A DNA stretch of 41,494 bases, from the IMG/VR virus record IMGVR_UViG_3300035701_000091, positions 1-41,494 of that record, one strand, 5' to 3'. Numbering within the stretch: the stretch's first letter is position 1; every line of letters starts with the position of its first letter. A program made the translations under genes and the position numbers. A model generated the notes under the pieces. It was not told the origin of the DNA. It was given only the letters and a program-made list of their open reading frames with translations, and did not search any database. Origin of the DNA: a virus. This document shows positions 20,296-28,829 of the stretch, piece after piece.

Positions 20296-20475
20296 ATGAA
20301 TTTTAAAGCAAAAATAGTCAATGGGAAACCTGTCGTTCAAACAAAGGTCGAAAGAAAAAGAAACAAGAATGGCGGTTGGGATGTCATAGTCCATGCACCA
20401 AGTTTGAAAATTATCAATAAATTTGAAGAAAGGAACGAAAATGGCAAGCGGAATTTACAACCGATTCAAAGCTAA
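20296..20475 (+). CDS. 59-residue basic hypothetical protein
   Basis: ATG directly after the previous TAA, with SD AGGGGGT upstream. It reads MNFKAKIVNGKPVVQTKVER then a basic stretch (KRNKNGGWDVIVHAP). Its 3' end overlaps the next gene by 35 bases and contains that gene's SD. Function unknown. Confidence 0.55.
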   Translation: MNFKAKIVNGKPVVQTKVERKRNKNGGWDVIVHAPSLKIINKFEERNENGKRNLQPIQS

Positions 20476-20854
20476 TTTAATGAATAAGATAGTTGATTTG
20501 GAAGCAGATAATATCTATGTGGCTTTATATAACGATAGCCATGCTTTTACGGCGACTGATACTGCCTATACGACTACTAATGAATTAGCAACTGCCGGTG
20601 GATACACACGAGGTGAGGATGCTTCCAACTTATTGGCGAATAAAGCAGTTACAGAAGCGGCAACAACTAAGTGGGATGCTGATAACCAGGCTTGGACTTC
20701 AGCAACTTTTACCGCTTATCATGCAGTTATATTTGATGGTACATTAGCAGGAAATGATTTGATAGCTTCGATTGACTTTGGTGGAGCACAAACCGTATCT
20801 TCAGGGACATTTACCATACAATGGCACGGAGATGGCATAATTACGTTAGCCTGA
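20441..20854 (+). CDS. Hypothetical virion protein
   Basis: A 138-residue protein starting MASGIYNRFKANLMNKIVDL. I chose this ATG because GAAAGGAA is upstream; the frame also offers a TTG at 20423. The sequence DNIYVALYNDSHAFTATDTA, then GGYTRGEDASN and IASIDFGGAQTVSSGTFTIQ, resembles conserved phage proteins found near head-tail genes. Beta-rich, probably structural. No proven role. Confidence 0.7.
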   Translation: MASGIYNRFKANLMNKIVDLEADNIYVALYNDSHAFTATDTAYTTTNELATAGGYTRGEDASNLLANKAVTEAATTKWDADNQAWTSATFTAYHAVIFDGTLAGNDLIASIDFGGAQTVSSGTFTIQWHGDGIITLA

Positions 20855-20916
20855 ACCTGTTTAAAGGCAGGGGCGGGAGAACCTTGACAAAAGCTCCTGT
20901 ATTATGAGGGAGTAAT

Positions 20917-22902
20917 ATGAATTATACAAAACTGAACAACACATACTTTGCTACACCACAAGAAAATCCAAAAGATTTGATTACTATTGAAGTTGGGGAT
21001 TCTAAACAAGTAGAATTCTATCCTCAATTAAAAGTAATGCGTTGGAATAATGAGGTTAATGTTTCGATACGCTTAAAAACTGATATAAAGCAAATTCCCT
21101 TAAAGGTTGGTGATAAAATATCAACCGAGAATATAGAATTTTACGAATTAGAAAATGGCTATGAATTTAATGTTGTCTTAAAAGAAAAACCCTTAACTAA
21201 TGTAATTGAATTTACCCTAGAAAATAAGGGTGTTAATTATTTCTACCAACCAGAACTTACCGAAGAAGAAATAGACAGAGGTTCGGTAAGACCAGATAAT
21301 GTAGTCGGTTCTTATGCGGTTTATGCTTCGGAAAACAAAACAAACTATGTCGGCGGTAAAGAATACAAATGCGGAAAAGTCGGACATATTTATAGACCAA
21401 GAATTGAAGACGCTGAAGGAACGAAAGTTTGGGGAGATTTGCACATTGAAAATGGAATACTCTCGGTTACTATTCCTCAAGAGTTTTTAGACAAAGCGGT
21501 TTATCCAGTCAGACACGCCGCAGGATTAACTTTTGGATATACGAGTGCAGGAGCAAGTGAACAAGTATTTTACAACCCCGACTATGGATGGGGAATAAAA
21601 GCCGCACCAGCTTCAAGCGGTTCAGCAACAAAAATTACAGTTTGGTGTAAAAATGGGACTGGAAGTTATGCTGGATATATTAAAGGAGTCCTTTGGGGAA
21701 CTGATTTAGCGATTATAACAAACGGAGTGGGCGGCACTAGTGCGGAAATAGCTGCGACTTCAATGACAGAATATGACAGTACCTTTGGGACTAGTCCAGA
21801 TGTGGTTGGTAGTACGAATTATTGGGTTGGTTTGATTGATAATGCAGGTGGTGCAGGTGCTTCTGATTTAATTGCTTATGATACTGGTTCGACTGGGGAC
21901 GGCATAAGAGATTATAGTAATAGTTATACAACTCCAATAGCCATTAATGCTCCTTATGAGGAAGTTCTTTACCAATACTCCATCTACTGCACCTATGAAG
22001 CAGGAGGGGGCGATAAAACTGTTACTCCATCCGCATTATCTTTGACTTCATCCTTAAAAGCCCCAACTATAACTAAAGTATGGAGCAAGACCGTCGCTAT
22101 AACTGCGGCATTGGCGTTATCACTCACTTTGCAAGTAATAACACCAAAAGTTACAAATTTACCTTCTGCACAAGAATTATCATTATCATTAAATGCACCA
22201 ATTCCTAAAGTAACAAAAATCCCCACAGCACAAACATTGAATTTATCCCTTAAAAGCCCTGTTGTTGTTTTAGGTCAAACCGTTACTGCTACCCCCGATG
22301 CAAGTGCCTTAACTTTGACATTAAATAGTCCATCATATAAGACCGATGATTCATACACCCCAGCGACTCAACAACTTCAACTGACGCTTAACAATCCATT
22401 GGTTTCGATAAAAGTATTACCAGACAGTCAACCATTGTCTTTAAGTCTTGGCAGTCCTTCTTACAAAACCAATGATTCTTTTACCTCATCTGCGCAAGTT
22501 TTAAGTTTATTACTGAAAAGCCCGACAATATCAATTATCCAAAGTAATTCTGTATCAGTAAATGCTTTAAACCTTAGTTTAACAATCAATACCCCGACTT
22601 ATTCTTCGGTTAGAATAATATCTGTTATACCATCAGATAGAGCAAGAATTGGTTTATCCAACCGGAGATCAAAAATATTAATAGATAATAAGAAATCTTT
22701 AATATCGGGAAGTATGGCGGCTGTTTCTAGTATTGGCCATAAACAACTATTTGATAGCGGATTATTATTTGATAGCGGATTATATTTTGATGATTATGGC
22801 GGCAGTCCGATTGATGGCGAAAAGGCAAAAATAGAAATAGCAAATAAAAGAAGTTTAATAAATAAAAGTAAAGATAAGGCAAAAATAAGTATTGGGAGAT
22901 AA
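20917..22902 (+). CDS. Large fibre-like virion protein with Leu/Ser/Pro repeats
   Basis: A 661-residue protein. Residues 1-200 are mixed (a beta-sandwich-like part, KAVYPVRHAAGLTFGYTSAG at the end). Residues ~205-360 look like a jelly-roll lectin-type domain (GWGIKAAPASSGSATKITVW, then YWVGLIDNAGG). Residues ~370-570 hold about eight degenerate repeats of ~24 residues with core LxLSLxxPxxK (ELSLSLNAPIPKV, TLNLSLKSPVVV, PLSLSLGSPSYKT). The C-terminus has two short homologous basic segments (DRARIGLSNRRSKILIDNKK and EKAKIEIANKRSLINKSKDK). This fits a fibre or adhesin stalk. SD GAGGGAG. Confidence 0.65.
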   Translation: MNYTKLNNTYFATPQENPKDLITIEVGDSKQVEFYPQLKVMRWNNEVNVSIRLKTDIKQIPLKVGDKISTENIEFYELENGYEFNVVLKEKPLTNVIEFTLENKGVNYFYQPELTEEEIDRGSVRPDNVVGSYAVYASENKTNYVGGKEYKCGKVGHIYRPRIEDAEGTKVWGDLHIENGILSVTIPQEFLDKAVYPVRHAAGLTFGYTSAGASEQVFYNPDYGWGIKAAPASSGSATKITVWCKNGTGSYAGYIKGVLWGTDLAIITNGVGGTSAEIAATSMTEYDSTFGTSPDVVGSTNYWVGLIDNAGGAGASDLIAYDTGSTGDGIRDYSNSYTTPIAINAPYEEVLYQYSIYCTYEAGGGDKTVTPSALSLTSSLKAPTITKVWSKTVAITAALALSLTLQVITPKVTNLPSAQELSLSLNAPIPKVTKIPTAQTLNLSLKSPVVVLGQTVTATPDASALTLTLNSPSYKTDDSYTPATQQLQLTLNNPLVSIKVLPDSQPLSLSLGSPSYKTNDSFTSSAQVLSLLLKSPTISIIQSNSVSVNALNLSLTINTPTYSSVRIISVIPSDRARIGLSNRRSKILIDNKKSLISGSMAAVSSIGHKQLFDSGLLFDSGLYFDDYGGSPIDGEKAKIEIANKRSLINKSKDKAKISIGR

Positions 22903-22904
22903 TT

Positions 22905-23552
22905 ATGGCAGCCAACTTTCCCACTAATTTACCCGCTACTAAAACTGATTATGATGGAAATGATGAAATCGCCTCGAGTATTATAAATAGTCAAGCAGTA
23001 GAAATAAATGCTCTCGGCACTAAAGTTGGGATTGATAGTTCAGCAGTTACGACCTCACACGATTTCAAATTATCTGGTGTTACTGGGACTGATAAAGCGG
23101 TTTCAAAAACAGGTGAAGAGACTTTAACAAATAAAACCTTGACTAGTCCTATAATCAATCAATTTGGGACAGCGTCTGGGCTTGGTGCGGCTTGGACGGC
23201 TTATACCCCCTCACTTTACAAAAACGATGGCACGACTGCCTTATCGGGGACAATCGGTTTAGCCAAATACACCCAAATTGGCAAAACCGTAATTATATCT
23301 TTTGTTTTTACGGCGATGGCTAACCCAGGCGGAACTCAAATATTTTTCACTTTGCCAGTAGCGACTAAAAGTGAAACCATTAACCAAGTAATTGGTGCTG
23401 GTTATACTGTTAATGGCACAACCACTCTTGTGGGGATGTGTTATATCTTAGCCAATACGACTACCAAAGGAACTCTATATTATGGGGCTGGTAGTGCTTG
23501 GGGGGCTTCGGGAAATGCGGCGGTAATGACGGTTAGTTATGAGGCGGCTTAA
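22905..23552 (+). CDS. Tail-fibre-like protein
   Basis: A 215-residue protein. Residues ~10-40 read NDEIASSIINSQAVEINALG, and ~65-85 carry GEETLTNKTLTSPIIN, a motif frequent in phage fibre proteins (TLTNKTLTSP). A Gly/Thr-rich beta-sandwich follows (IGLAKYTQIGKTVIISFVFT, VSYEAA at the end). It is probably attached to the preceding large protein or is a short fibre. SD GGGAGA. No enzyme motif. Confidence 0.65.
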   Translation: MAANFPTNLPATKTDYDGNDEIASSIINSQAVEINALGTKVGIDSSAVTTSHDFKLSGVTGTDKAVSKTGEETLTNKTLTSPIINQFGTASGLGAAWTAYTPSLYKNDGTTALSGTIGLAKYTQIGKTVIISFVFTAMANPGGTQIFFTLPVATKSETINQVIGAGYTVNGTTTLVGMCYILANTTTKGTLYYGAGSAWGASGNAAVMTVSYEAA

Positions 23553-23564
23553 TAAAGGAGTAAA

Positions 23565-24908
23565 ATGCAAATCACATCTTTTTTACCAGACATTGACGAA
23601 CCAAAAACGTATTTAACGGCTTCAGTGGCGGCCGCCGGGACGGCTTTAACAGTTGCCAATAACGCTCAATTTGCCGCCAATGATTATATTGTCATTGGTA
23701 AACCCAGACAAGAAGGGGCGGAATTACATAAAATTTCAACAGTTTCGGGGGCGACGACAATAAATATCGCTGGCGATGCTATGGATCTGGCCGCTTCAAT
23801 AAATACTCCCGTAACCTATATTAAATACAATCAAGTCAAGTTCTATATGGGTGATTGGTCAACAAGATATTATACTGGCACAGTCGCTATCAACAAGAAC
23901 TCGGCGACTTTAACAGGCACTGGCACCACTTGGACTGCTATTACTACTGCCTATGCACTTTTATTAAACGGCAAATGGTATGATATCAAATCAGTTGACT
24001 CGACGACTCAAATTACCTTGACCGAAAATTATGTTGATGAGGATCTTGAAAGCGCCTCTTATGCTTTAGTTTTATTTGCGGTTCAAAGTGGTTCAACAGT
24101 TGATATTGCGATTACTCAGGAATTTACCATCTGGGACGACACTGATGCGATAACAGAAGATTATTACCGAAGTGAATATTATAATGCCACCTCAACGGCC
24201 GCTTCAACTAAATCAAGCATAATTTCGGCCGCTGAAGAAGAAGGTTATAGCGAATATGCTTTGAGAAGTTTGGAAGATCAGGTTTTATCTGATTTGCGTG
24301 ATGTAGGCGCGAAACGAAGAACAAGACCCGAAATCGACAGGGATATCAACGATGGTATTAAAGAACTTATCAATACGATTGTCTCTGATGTTCAGGAAGA
24401 TTATCTAAATACTTATGACACAATAGATTTTAACGCCAACCGGGGAGAGTATCCTTTATTTGATGATTTTAGGAAATTAACCGCAGTTTGGATTTCTTAT
24501 AATGGCACTGATTACGAAAAAGCGACCGCAATGAAAATAAGTGATGATGTGCCAGATGCCGATTATGATGAAAGTTATCCGATGTATTATTTACGGGATA
24601 ATAATATGGGGATCAGACCAGAACCAACCGCGGCGGTAACTGCCGGGGCGAAGGTATGGTATGAACGCCGCATTCCTTCTCTCAAATATGAGGGAGACGA
24701 AATCCCCTATATCTTACGAGATTGGAAGCGCGCTTTAATAGATTATGCTTTAGAAAAGGCGTTTTTAGCTGATGATCAACAAAAAGCATCTATTTACGGA
24801 GCGGCTTTCAAAATTGCTAAAAAAGATATGGCCAAGACCCTCAAGGATCGGGACTTGGAGGCGACTAAAGTCATCGAAGCAGTTAATGATTCCGATTTAT
24901 ATCTTTAG
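23565..24908 (+). CDS. Head-tail adaptor protein (with fused N-terminal beta domain)
   Basis: A 447-residue protein. The N-terminal ~200 residues are beta-rich (TALTVANNAQFAANDYIVIG is a typical fibre/tail motif). The C-terminal half is helical and fits the gp4/gp16-like adaptor group: RTRPEIDRDINDGIKELINT, then a strand part (ISYNGTDYEKATAMKISDDV), YPMYYLRDNNMGIRPEPTAA and a final helix (WKRALIDYALEKAFLADDQQ). Adaptors extend the portal channel. It lies directly before the nozzle-like protein. Fusion to a beta domain is unusual. Confidence 0.65.
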   Translation: MQITSFLPDIDEPKTYLTASVAAAGTALTVANNAQFAANDYIVIGKPRQEGAELHKISTVSGATTINIAGDAMDLAASINTPVTYIKYNQVKFYMGDWSTRYYTGTVAINKNSATLTGTGTTWTAITTAYALLLNGKWYDIKSVDSTTQITLTENYVDEDLESASYALVLFAVQSGSTVDIAITQEFTIWDDTDAITEDYYRSEYYNATSTAASTKSSIISAAEEEGYSEYALRSLEDQVLSDLRDVGAKRRTRPEIDRDINDGIKELINTIVSDVQEDYLNTYDTIDFNANRGEYPLFDDFRKLTAVWISYNGTDYEKATAMKISDDVPDADYDESYPMYYLRDNNMGIRPEPTAAVTAGAKVWYERRIPSLKYEGDEIPYILRDWKRALIDYALEKAFLADDQQKASIYGAAFKIAKKDMAKTLKDRDLEATKVIEAVNDSDLYL

Positions 24909-24915
24909 GAGATAA

Positions 24916-26301
24916 ATGCCACAAATTCTTTTTTCTAATTTTAACCAAAGCCAAGGCCTCAATATTGGAGTCAACCAATATCTTAATAAAGATGGTGAAT
25001 GCCGGGAAGCCCTTAACTGTGATTTTTCTGAAGTGGGAACACTCCAAAGACATTTGGGATATACCACTTATGGGGATAAAATCTCAACTTCGGCAATCTT
25101 GGGTTTATATGATTTCAAAACTATTGCTACCGGTGTTACCAAATGGATCGCCAAAAATGCCACCAAACTTTATTATGATAACGCCGGCACTTGGACAGAT
25201 ACTGGCGCGACCGTAACTACTGCTGAAGATATAACATTCTGCACTCATTTGGATACTTTAATTGGGGGAAGTATTTCAGACGCACCAGTTAAATCAACCA
25301 ATGGCACCTCATTTTCTACCCTTAGCGGTTCACCGCCAAAAGCCAAATACTGGTTGACTTTTGATAACAAAGTTTATGCTCTAAATCTCAAAACTTATCC
25401 CTATAGAATAAGATGGTCAGATGATGGAACTATCGAAACTTGGACATCAACCAATATCCAAGATGTCGCTACCAATATCGGAATTGGCGATCAGATTACG
25501 GGCGGAACAGTTAATAATAATAATTTATTAGTTTTCAAAAATTATTCAACTTGGAAATGGGATACTTACGAACTTAGGACTTTGCATAGTTCAATAGGTT
25601 GTCGCGCGCCCAAGTCAATTGCCACGATTGATGATTGGTCTTTTTGGCTTTCTCATCAAGGGATTTATGCCACCAATGGTGGCAAACCTTTCCGAATTTC
25701 TAAACCAGTTAAAGCCTTTATTGAGGGGATAACGGATATTACCACCCCGGTTGGTTGGGCGGAAGATAATTTTTATTATCTTTATATCGGCACTTCAAAC
25801 GGAATTACTAATTGTCTTTTAATTTACGATTATGATAATAATGTTTGGTCTTATAAATCAATGGCCGATGTGATTAAACAGGCCGCAGTCCTCACTACTT
25901 CAGGCAATGTTCGTTCTGCTTATATTGGGGACGATGCTGGTCAAGTTTATAAATTTAAAACCGGCAATAATGATAATGGCGATCCAATTCCTTTTAAATG
26001 GGTGGGCGCGCCACAAATGTCTGGCAATGCCCACTTGCAGAAGGATTATAAATATTTTTATGTCTTTTTAGACAGAACCGCTAAATATGGCATAGATGTT
26101 TCTTATTCAGTGGATTTTGAGGATTTCAAACCTCTTGGGACGGCTTATAATGCCATTTCAGAACTTCCTTTTCCAGCCGGGACACCAGGGCATAATATCC
26201 GGATAATGTATTCGACAAATCTTACCACCGATCAGCAGAAGATCCTTGGCCACCTGGCCGTTGGAGATGTTCTCCGTGGGCGTCTTGGGGAGGTCGTATG
26301 A
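24916..26301 (+). CDS. Tail nozzle / DNA-stabilisation protein (P22 gp10-like beta-propeller)
   Basis: A 461-residue protein. It begins NFNQSQGLNIGVNQYLNKDG then EALNCDFSEVGTLQRHLGYT, the GGLN...D..EA.....D....G....R.G opening typical of podovirus nozzle proteins. It continues with propeller-like blades (VYALNLKTYPYRIRWSDDGT, FWLSHQGIYATNGGKPFRIS, LLIYDYDNNVWSYKSMADVI, SAYIGDDAGQVYKF). Such proteins close the neck and hold the DNA. It strongly supports a short-tailed virion. Its stop overlaps the next start (ATGA). Confidence 0.8.
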   Translation: MPQILFSNFNQSQGLNIGVNQYLNKDGECREALNCDFSEVGTLQRHLGYTTYGDKISTSAILGLYDFKTIATGVTKWIAKNATKLYYDNAGTWTDTGATVTTAEDITFCTHLDTLIGGSISDAPVKSTNGTSFSTLSGSPPKAKYWLTFDNKVYALNLKTYPYRIRWSDDGTIETWTSTNIQDVATNIGIGDQITGGTVNNNNLLVFKNYSTWKWDTYELRTLHSSIGCRAPKSIATIDDWSFWLSHQGIYATNGGKPFRISKPVKAFIEGITDITTPVGWAEDNFYYLYIGTSNGITNCLLIYDYDNNVWSYKSMADVIKQAAVLTTSGNVRSAYIGDDAGQVYKFKTGNNDNGDPIPFKWVGAPQMSGNAHLQKDYKYFYVFLDRTAKYGIDVSYSVDFEDFKPLGTAYNAISELPFPAGTPGHNIRIMYSTNLTTDQQKILGHLAVGDVLRGRLGEVV

Positions 26302-26981
26302 GAATAAAAGACCCGAGTTGGGATCAAAAAGAATATGGATATAATAGATTTTTGACTCAACCTCTAAAATCGAAAGATCCTAATTATAGATCAAGTGAAG
26401 AATTTGATTTAGAAAGCGAAGATGCTTCGGTTAAAACTTCTAAGGTGAGTGATGTTGCTACCAATAAAGTTAAGGTTGCGCCAAAAGGAATATCATCTTC
26501 AAAAATAAGGGTTTGGGAAATTTGGTATTTAGGTTTAATTTCAACCGTTATTGTTGGTGGAGAAATAGATGGAACTCCAGACATAGGCTATATCTTAAAT
26601 GTATACGTACACCATAGTTTTAGTGATTTTATTACTGACGCTATTCCTTTTTATATGATGTGGGGATATAAGCAAGCTGACGCAGGCGTAAATGTGGGAA
26701 CTTGGAAAAAAGCTAATTCATTATATAGTTTAGCTGTTTCTGGCGGAAGTTCTACTCAAAGTACCAGTCACGAATCATATAAAGTGGGACCACCTAATAC
26801 CAGCGAATATATACATTTTCAGTGGACGGTTATGTGGGTTAGCGGAACCGTTACTATTCCCGTGCAAACCGTAAAGGCATATCTTTGTATAATGTATTCC
26901 CGAATTGCTGAAACGCTTCCGGCAACCGCCCAGGGTGGTGGTGGCGGCTATCTTATTGAAGATATTAATATTTATATTTAA
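26298..26981 (+). CDS. Hypothetical structural protein
   Basis: A 227-residue protein coupled to the nozzle gene (ATGA, SD GGGGAGGT). The N-terminal 65 residues are polar and probably disordered or an attachment arm (LTQPLKSKDPNYRSSEEFDL). The rest is beta-rich and aromatic (RVWEIWYLGLISTVIVGGEI, then YIHFQWTVMWVSGTVTIPVQ). It ends with a Gly run (AQGGGGGYLIEDINIYI). Probably a tail or fibre component. No family recognised. Confidence 0.6.
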   Translation: MRIKDPSWDQKEYGYNRFLTQPLKSKDPNYRSSEEFDLESEDASVKTSKVSDVATNKVKVAPKGISSSKIRVWEIWYLGLISTVIVGGEIDGTPDIGYILNVYVHHSFSDFITDAIPFYMMWGYKQADAGVNVGTWKKANSLYSLAVSGGSSTQSTSHESYKVGPPNTSEYIHFQWTVMWVSGTVTIPVQTVKAYLCIMYSRIAETLPATAQGGGGGYLIEDINIYI

Positions 26982-26989
26982 AGGTTATT

Positions 26990-27277
26990 ATGAATAAAAC
27001 CGAACAATTAAAAAAAGATTATTTTGATCACGGATACAAACTGGTAAAAGAAAAAAATGGTATTTTATTTTTTGAAACTGAAAAAGATTATAATATAAAA
27101 CACAATATTTACCACAAAACCCACCCAATTTTTACTGATAAATCTAGAGGCACCAGAAGTCGAGTAATTACTCAAAATATTTGCGGTTGGTGTAGGGTTA
27201 ATCTTGAAGATGATACTTGTCCAAAATGTCATCGGAAATATAATATCGTAACTAAAAAACCTCATTATAATACTTAA
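26990..27277 (+). CDS. Zinc-ribbon hypothetical protein
   Basis: A 95-residue protein. The C-terminal part has CGWC at about 64-67 and CPKCHRKY at about 76-83, a two-knuckle zinc ribbon. The N-terminal part is Lys/Asp-rich (KKDYFDHGYKLVKEKNGILF). It closes the operon before the next promoter-attenuator module. Function unknown. Confidence 0.65.
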   Translation: MNKTEQLKKDYFDHGYKLVKEKNGILFFETEKDYNIKHNIYHKTHPIFTDKSRGTRSRVITQNICGWCRVNLEDDTCPKCHRKYNIVTKKPHYNT

Positions 27278-27295
27278 AATAATTTTTTAAAAATA

Positions 27296-27304
27296 TGATA
27301 TAAT
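27296..27304 (+). promoter_or_regulatory. Extended -10 promoter of the ejection-protein operon
   Basis: TGATATAAT is a perfect extended -10 element (TG-N-TATAAT). A -35 match is weak (TTAAAA at 27274, 19-bp spacing), which extended -10 promoters tolerate. The leader then runs about 10 bases to the 14-mer shared with 15231. Confidence 0.6.
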
Positions 27305-27321
27305 AAGGGCGATAACAGAAG

Positions 27322-27348
27322 AACTGAGTCGCGAAACTCAGTTTTTTT
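27322..27348 (+). terminator. Leader attenuator of the ejection-protein operon
   Basis: AACTGAGT (27322-27329) pairs perfectly with ACTCAGTT (27336-27343), loop CGCGAA, then T to 27348. An SD (AAAGG) and the first gene follow within 20 bases. Confidence 0.85.
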
Positions 27349-27366
27349 GTAAAAGAAAGGATTGCT

Positions 27367-28059
27367 ATGACGCTTGATGAACTGAAAGACGCCTATAGAG
27401 CTATGCACGGCCGGGAACTGACGGCTGAAGATCTTCAATCTCTTGGCGGAGAGAATGGCGGTTGGCGGAATATGTCTAAGGCTCAATTTGAAGAAGAAGT
27501 TATCAAACCTTCTGAAGAATACATTTGGGCGCCTACTAAAAAATTGATTTCTGATTGGTATGGAATGAAACCAGCTACCCCGACTACTTTTTCTTTTACT
27601 CCCGAAGCAGAAACGGCCGCGAAACTTTCTGTTGGTCAAGAATATCGTCCTTTTTATCAGGAACAAGCGACTCAATCCGGCGAAGATTTTAAAACCGCCC
27701 TCGCCAATGCCAGACAGGGTTTTTCTCGTCGTGGACTTTGGGGGGCGGCGGCTGGAACTCAAACAACTATTGATCCGGCTACTGGTTTAGCAACAACAAA
27801 TATTGGTGCTGGTGCGCCCACGGGTGGTCCCGTTTCGGGCTTAAGGCAAGCAGGAGAGGAACAACTTGGTAGGGTTCAAGGAGAACGTGGGACGGCCTTT
27901 GGGAGGGCATATACTGAAGCGGTCGCGGGTGGAGTTCAAGGTAGGCAAACCGAAGCCCAAGATGTCTGGCAGAAAACAATTCAAGACCCTTACGATCAAG
28001 CTTATCAACAATGGCTAACTCAATTAAATTTGTTACAATCGCAACAACCCAAGCGATAG
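27367..28059 (+). CDS. Internal virion (ejection) protein candidate 1
   Basis: A 230-residue protein opening the operon of four successive large virion-like genes. The N-terminus TLDELKDAYRAMHGRELTAE is reminiscent of short phage interaction domains. The rest is Gln/Ala/Gly-rich and helical (EDFKTALANARQGFSRRGLW, then TEAQDVWQKTIQDPYDQAYQ), as in P22/T7-type ejection proteins. It lacks membrane segments and enzyme motifs. The role is inferred from composition and position between the neck genes and the fibre genes. Confidence 0.55.
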   Translation: MTLDELKDAYRAMHGRELTAEDLQSLGGENGGWRNMSKAQFEEEVIKPSEEYIWAPTKKLISDWYGMKPATPTTFSFTPEAETAAKLSVGQEYRPFYQEQATQSGEDFKTALANARQGFSRRGLWGAAAGTQTTIDPATGLATTNIGAGAPTGGPVSGLRQAGEEQLGRVQGERGTAFGRAYTEAVAGGVQGRQTEAQDVWQKTIQDPYDQAYQQWLTQLNLLQSQQPKR

Positions 28060-28071
28060 AAAGAGGTAAAA

Positions 28072-28821
28072 ATGCCAACTTCAACTGAATTGGAACAACG
28101 GTTAGAACAGCAACAGCGTGATTATCTTTCTCGCCTTGAAAAGGCAGGGCAATTACCAACAATTATCTCTCAAGAATGGAATAAGGCCGGTGGCACCGAA
28201 ACTACTGCTTTGCGCGGTCAAGAAGCTGAACTTCTAAAAAATTATGTTTCTGCTGGCGCGGAAGCAAGAGAGAAATATAAAGATGTTTGGAATCCTTTTA
28301 GCAGAGATGTTTTGGCATCTAAACAGGTGGGATTGAACTATGCGCCAATCGCCAGTATAAGAAATGAACTCGCGATGAGAGCTGAAGCACTTGGAGTGGC
28401 AACTACCAGTGCAACTTCTATGTATCAAGCTGGGACTCAAGCCGCTGAAACTGGTTTGGGATTTACTCAAGATGCTTATTCAAGGGCTTTGGCAAGAGAA
28501 GAAAAAGCCGCTGCTGAAGCGACCGCCTTGGCAAAAACTTCGTCTAAATCAAGTGGTGGTGGGGGCGGTGGAGGCGGGGGCAAACAACCTTCCGTTAAAG
28601 AACAACTATCACAAGATATTCAACAAGGAATTAACGATATTATTGGTCGTGCTAAACCCGGTCAGAAATATAATTTGCAACCTTGGGCAACAGAACAATT
28701 GATTGAAGAATTAAAAAAACTTTATGGCGAATCTGTTGTTAAAGGAGGTTATAGTGACGAAGAAATTAAAAATATGGTTTATGATTATCGCAAACCTCTT
28801 GAAAAAGATTATTATTTTTAA
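28072..28821 (+). CDS. Internal virion (ejection) protein candidate 2
   Basis: A 249-residue, largely helical protein (ELEQRLEQQQRDYLSRLEKA, later ATTSATSMYQAGTQAAETGL). A run of nine glycines at about residues 162-170 (SGGGGGGGGGK) forms a flexible linker to a C-terminal ~70-residue domain (QLSQDIQQGINDIIGRAKPG). Same composition class as its upstream neighbour. SD AGAGG. Probably ejected or internal to the capsid; not proven. Confidence 0.55.
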   Translation: MPTSTELEQRLEQQQRDYLSRLEKAGQLPTIISQEWNKAGGTETTALRGQEAELLKNYVSAGAEAREKYKDVWNPFSRDVLASKQVGLNYAPIASIRNELAMRAEALGVATTSATSMYQAGTQAAETGLGFTQDAYSRALAREEKAAAEATALAKTSSKSSGGGGGGGGGKQPSVKEQLSQDIQQGINDIIGRAKPGQKYNLQPWATEQLIEELKKLYGESVVKGGYSDEEIKNMVYDYRKPLEKDYYF

Positions 28822-28829
28822 AGGATAAA

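Noticed and set aside
20884-20905. Promoter TTGACA/TATTAT before the 661-residue gene
   Set aside because: Only 10 bp separate the two hexamers. No alternative -10 at 16-18 bp was found.
28551-28582. G-quadruplex from the G-rich stretch
   Set aside because: The run is explained by nine consecutive glycine codons of a protein linker. A structural role at DNA or RNA level cannot be claimed from it.
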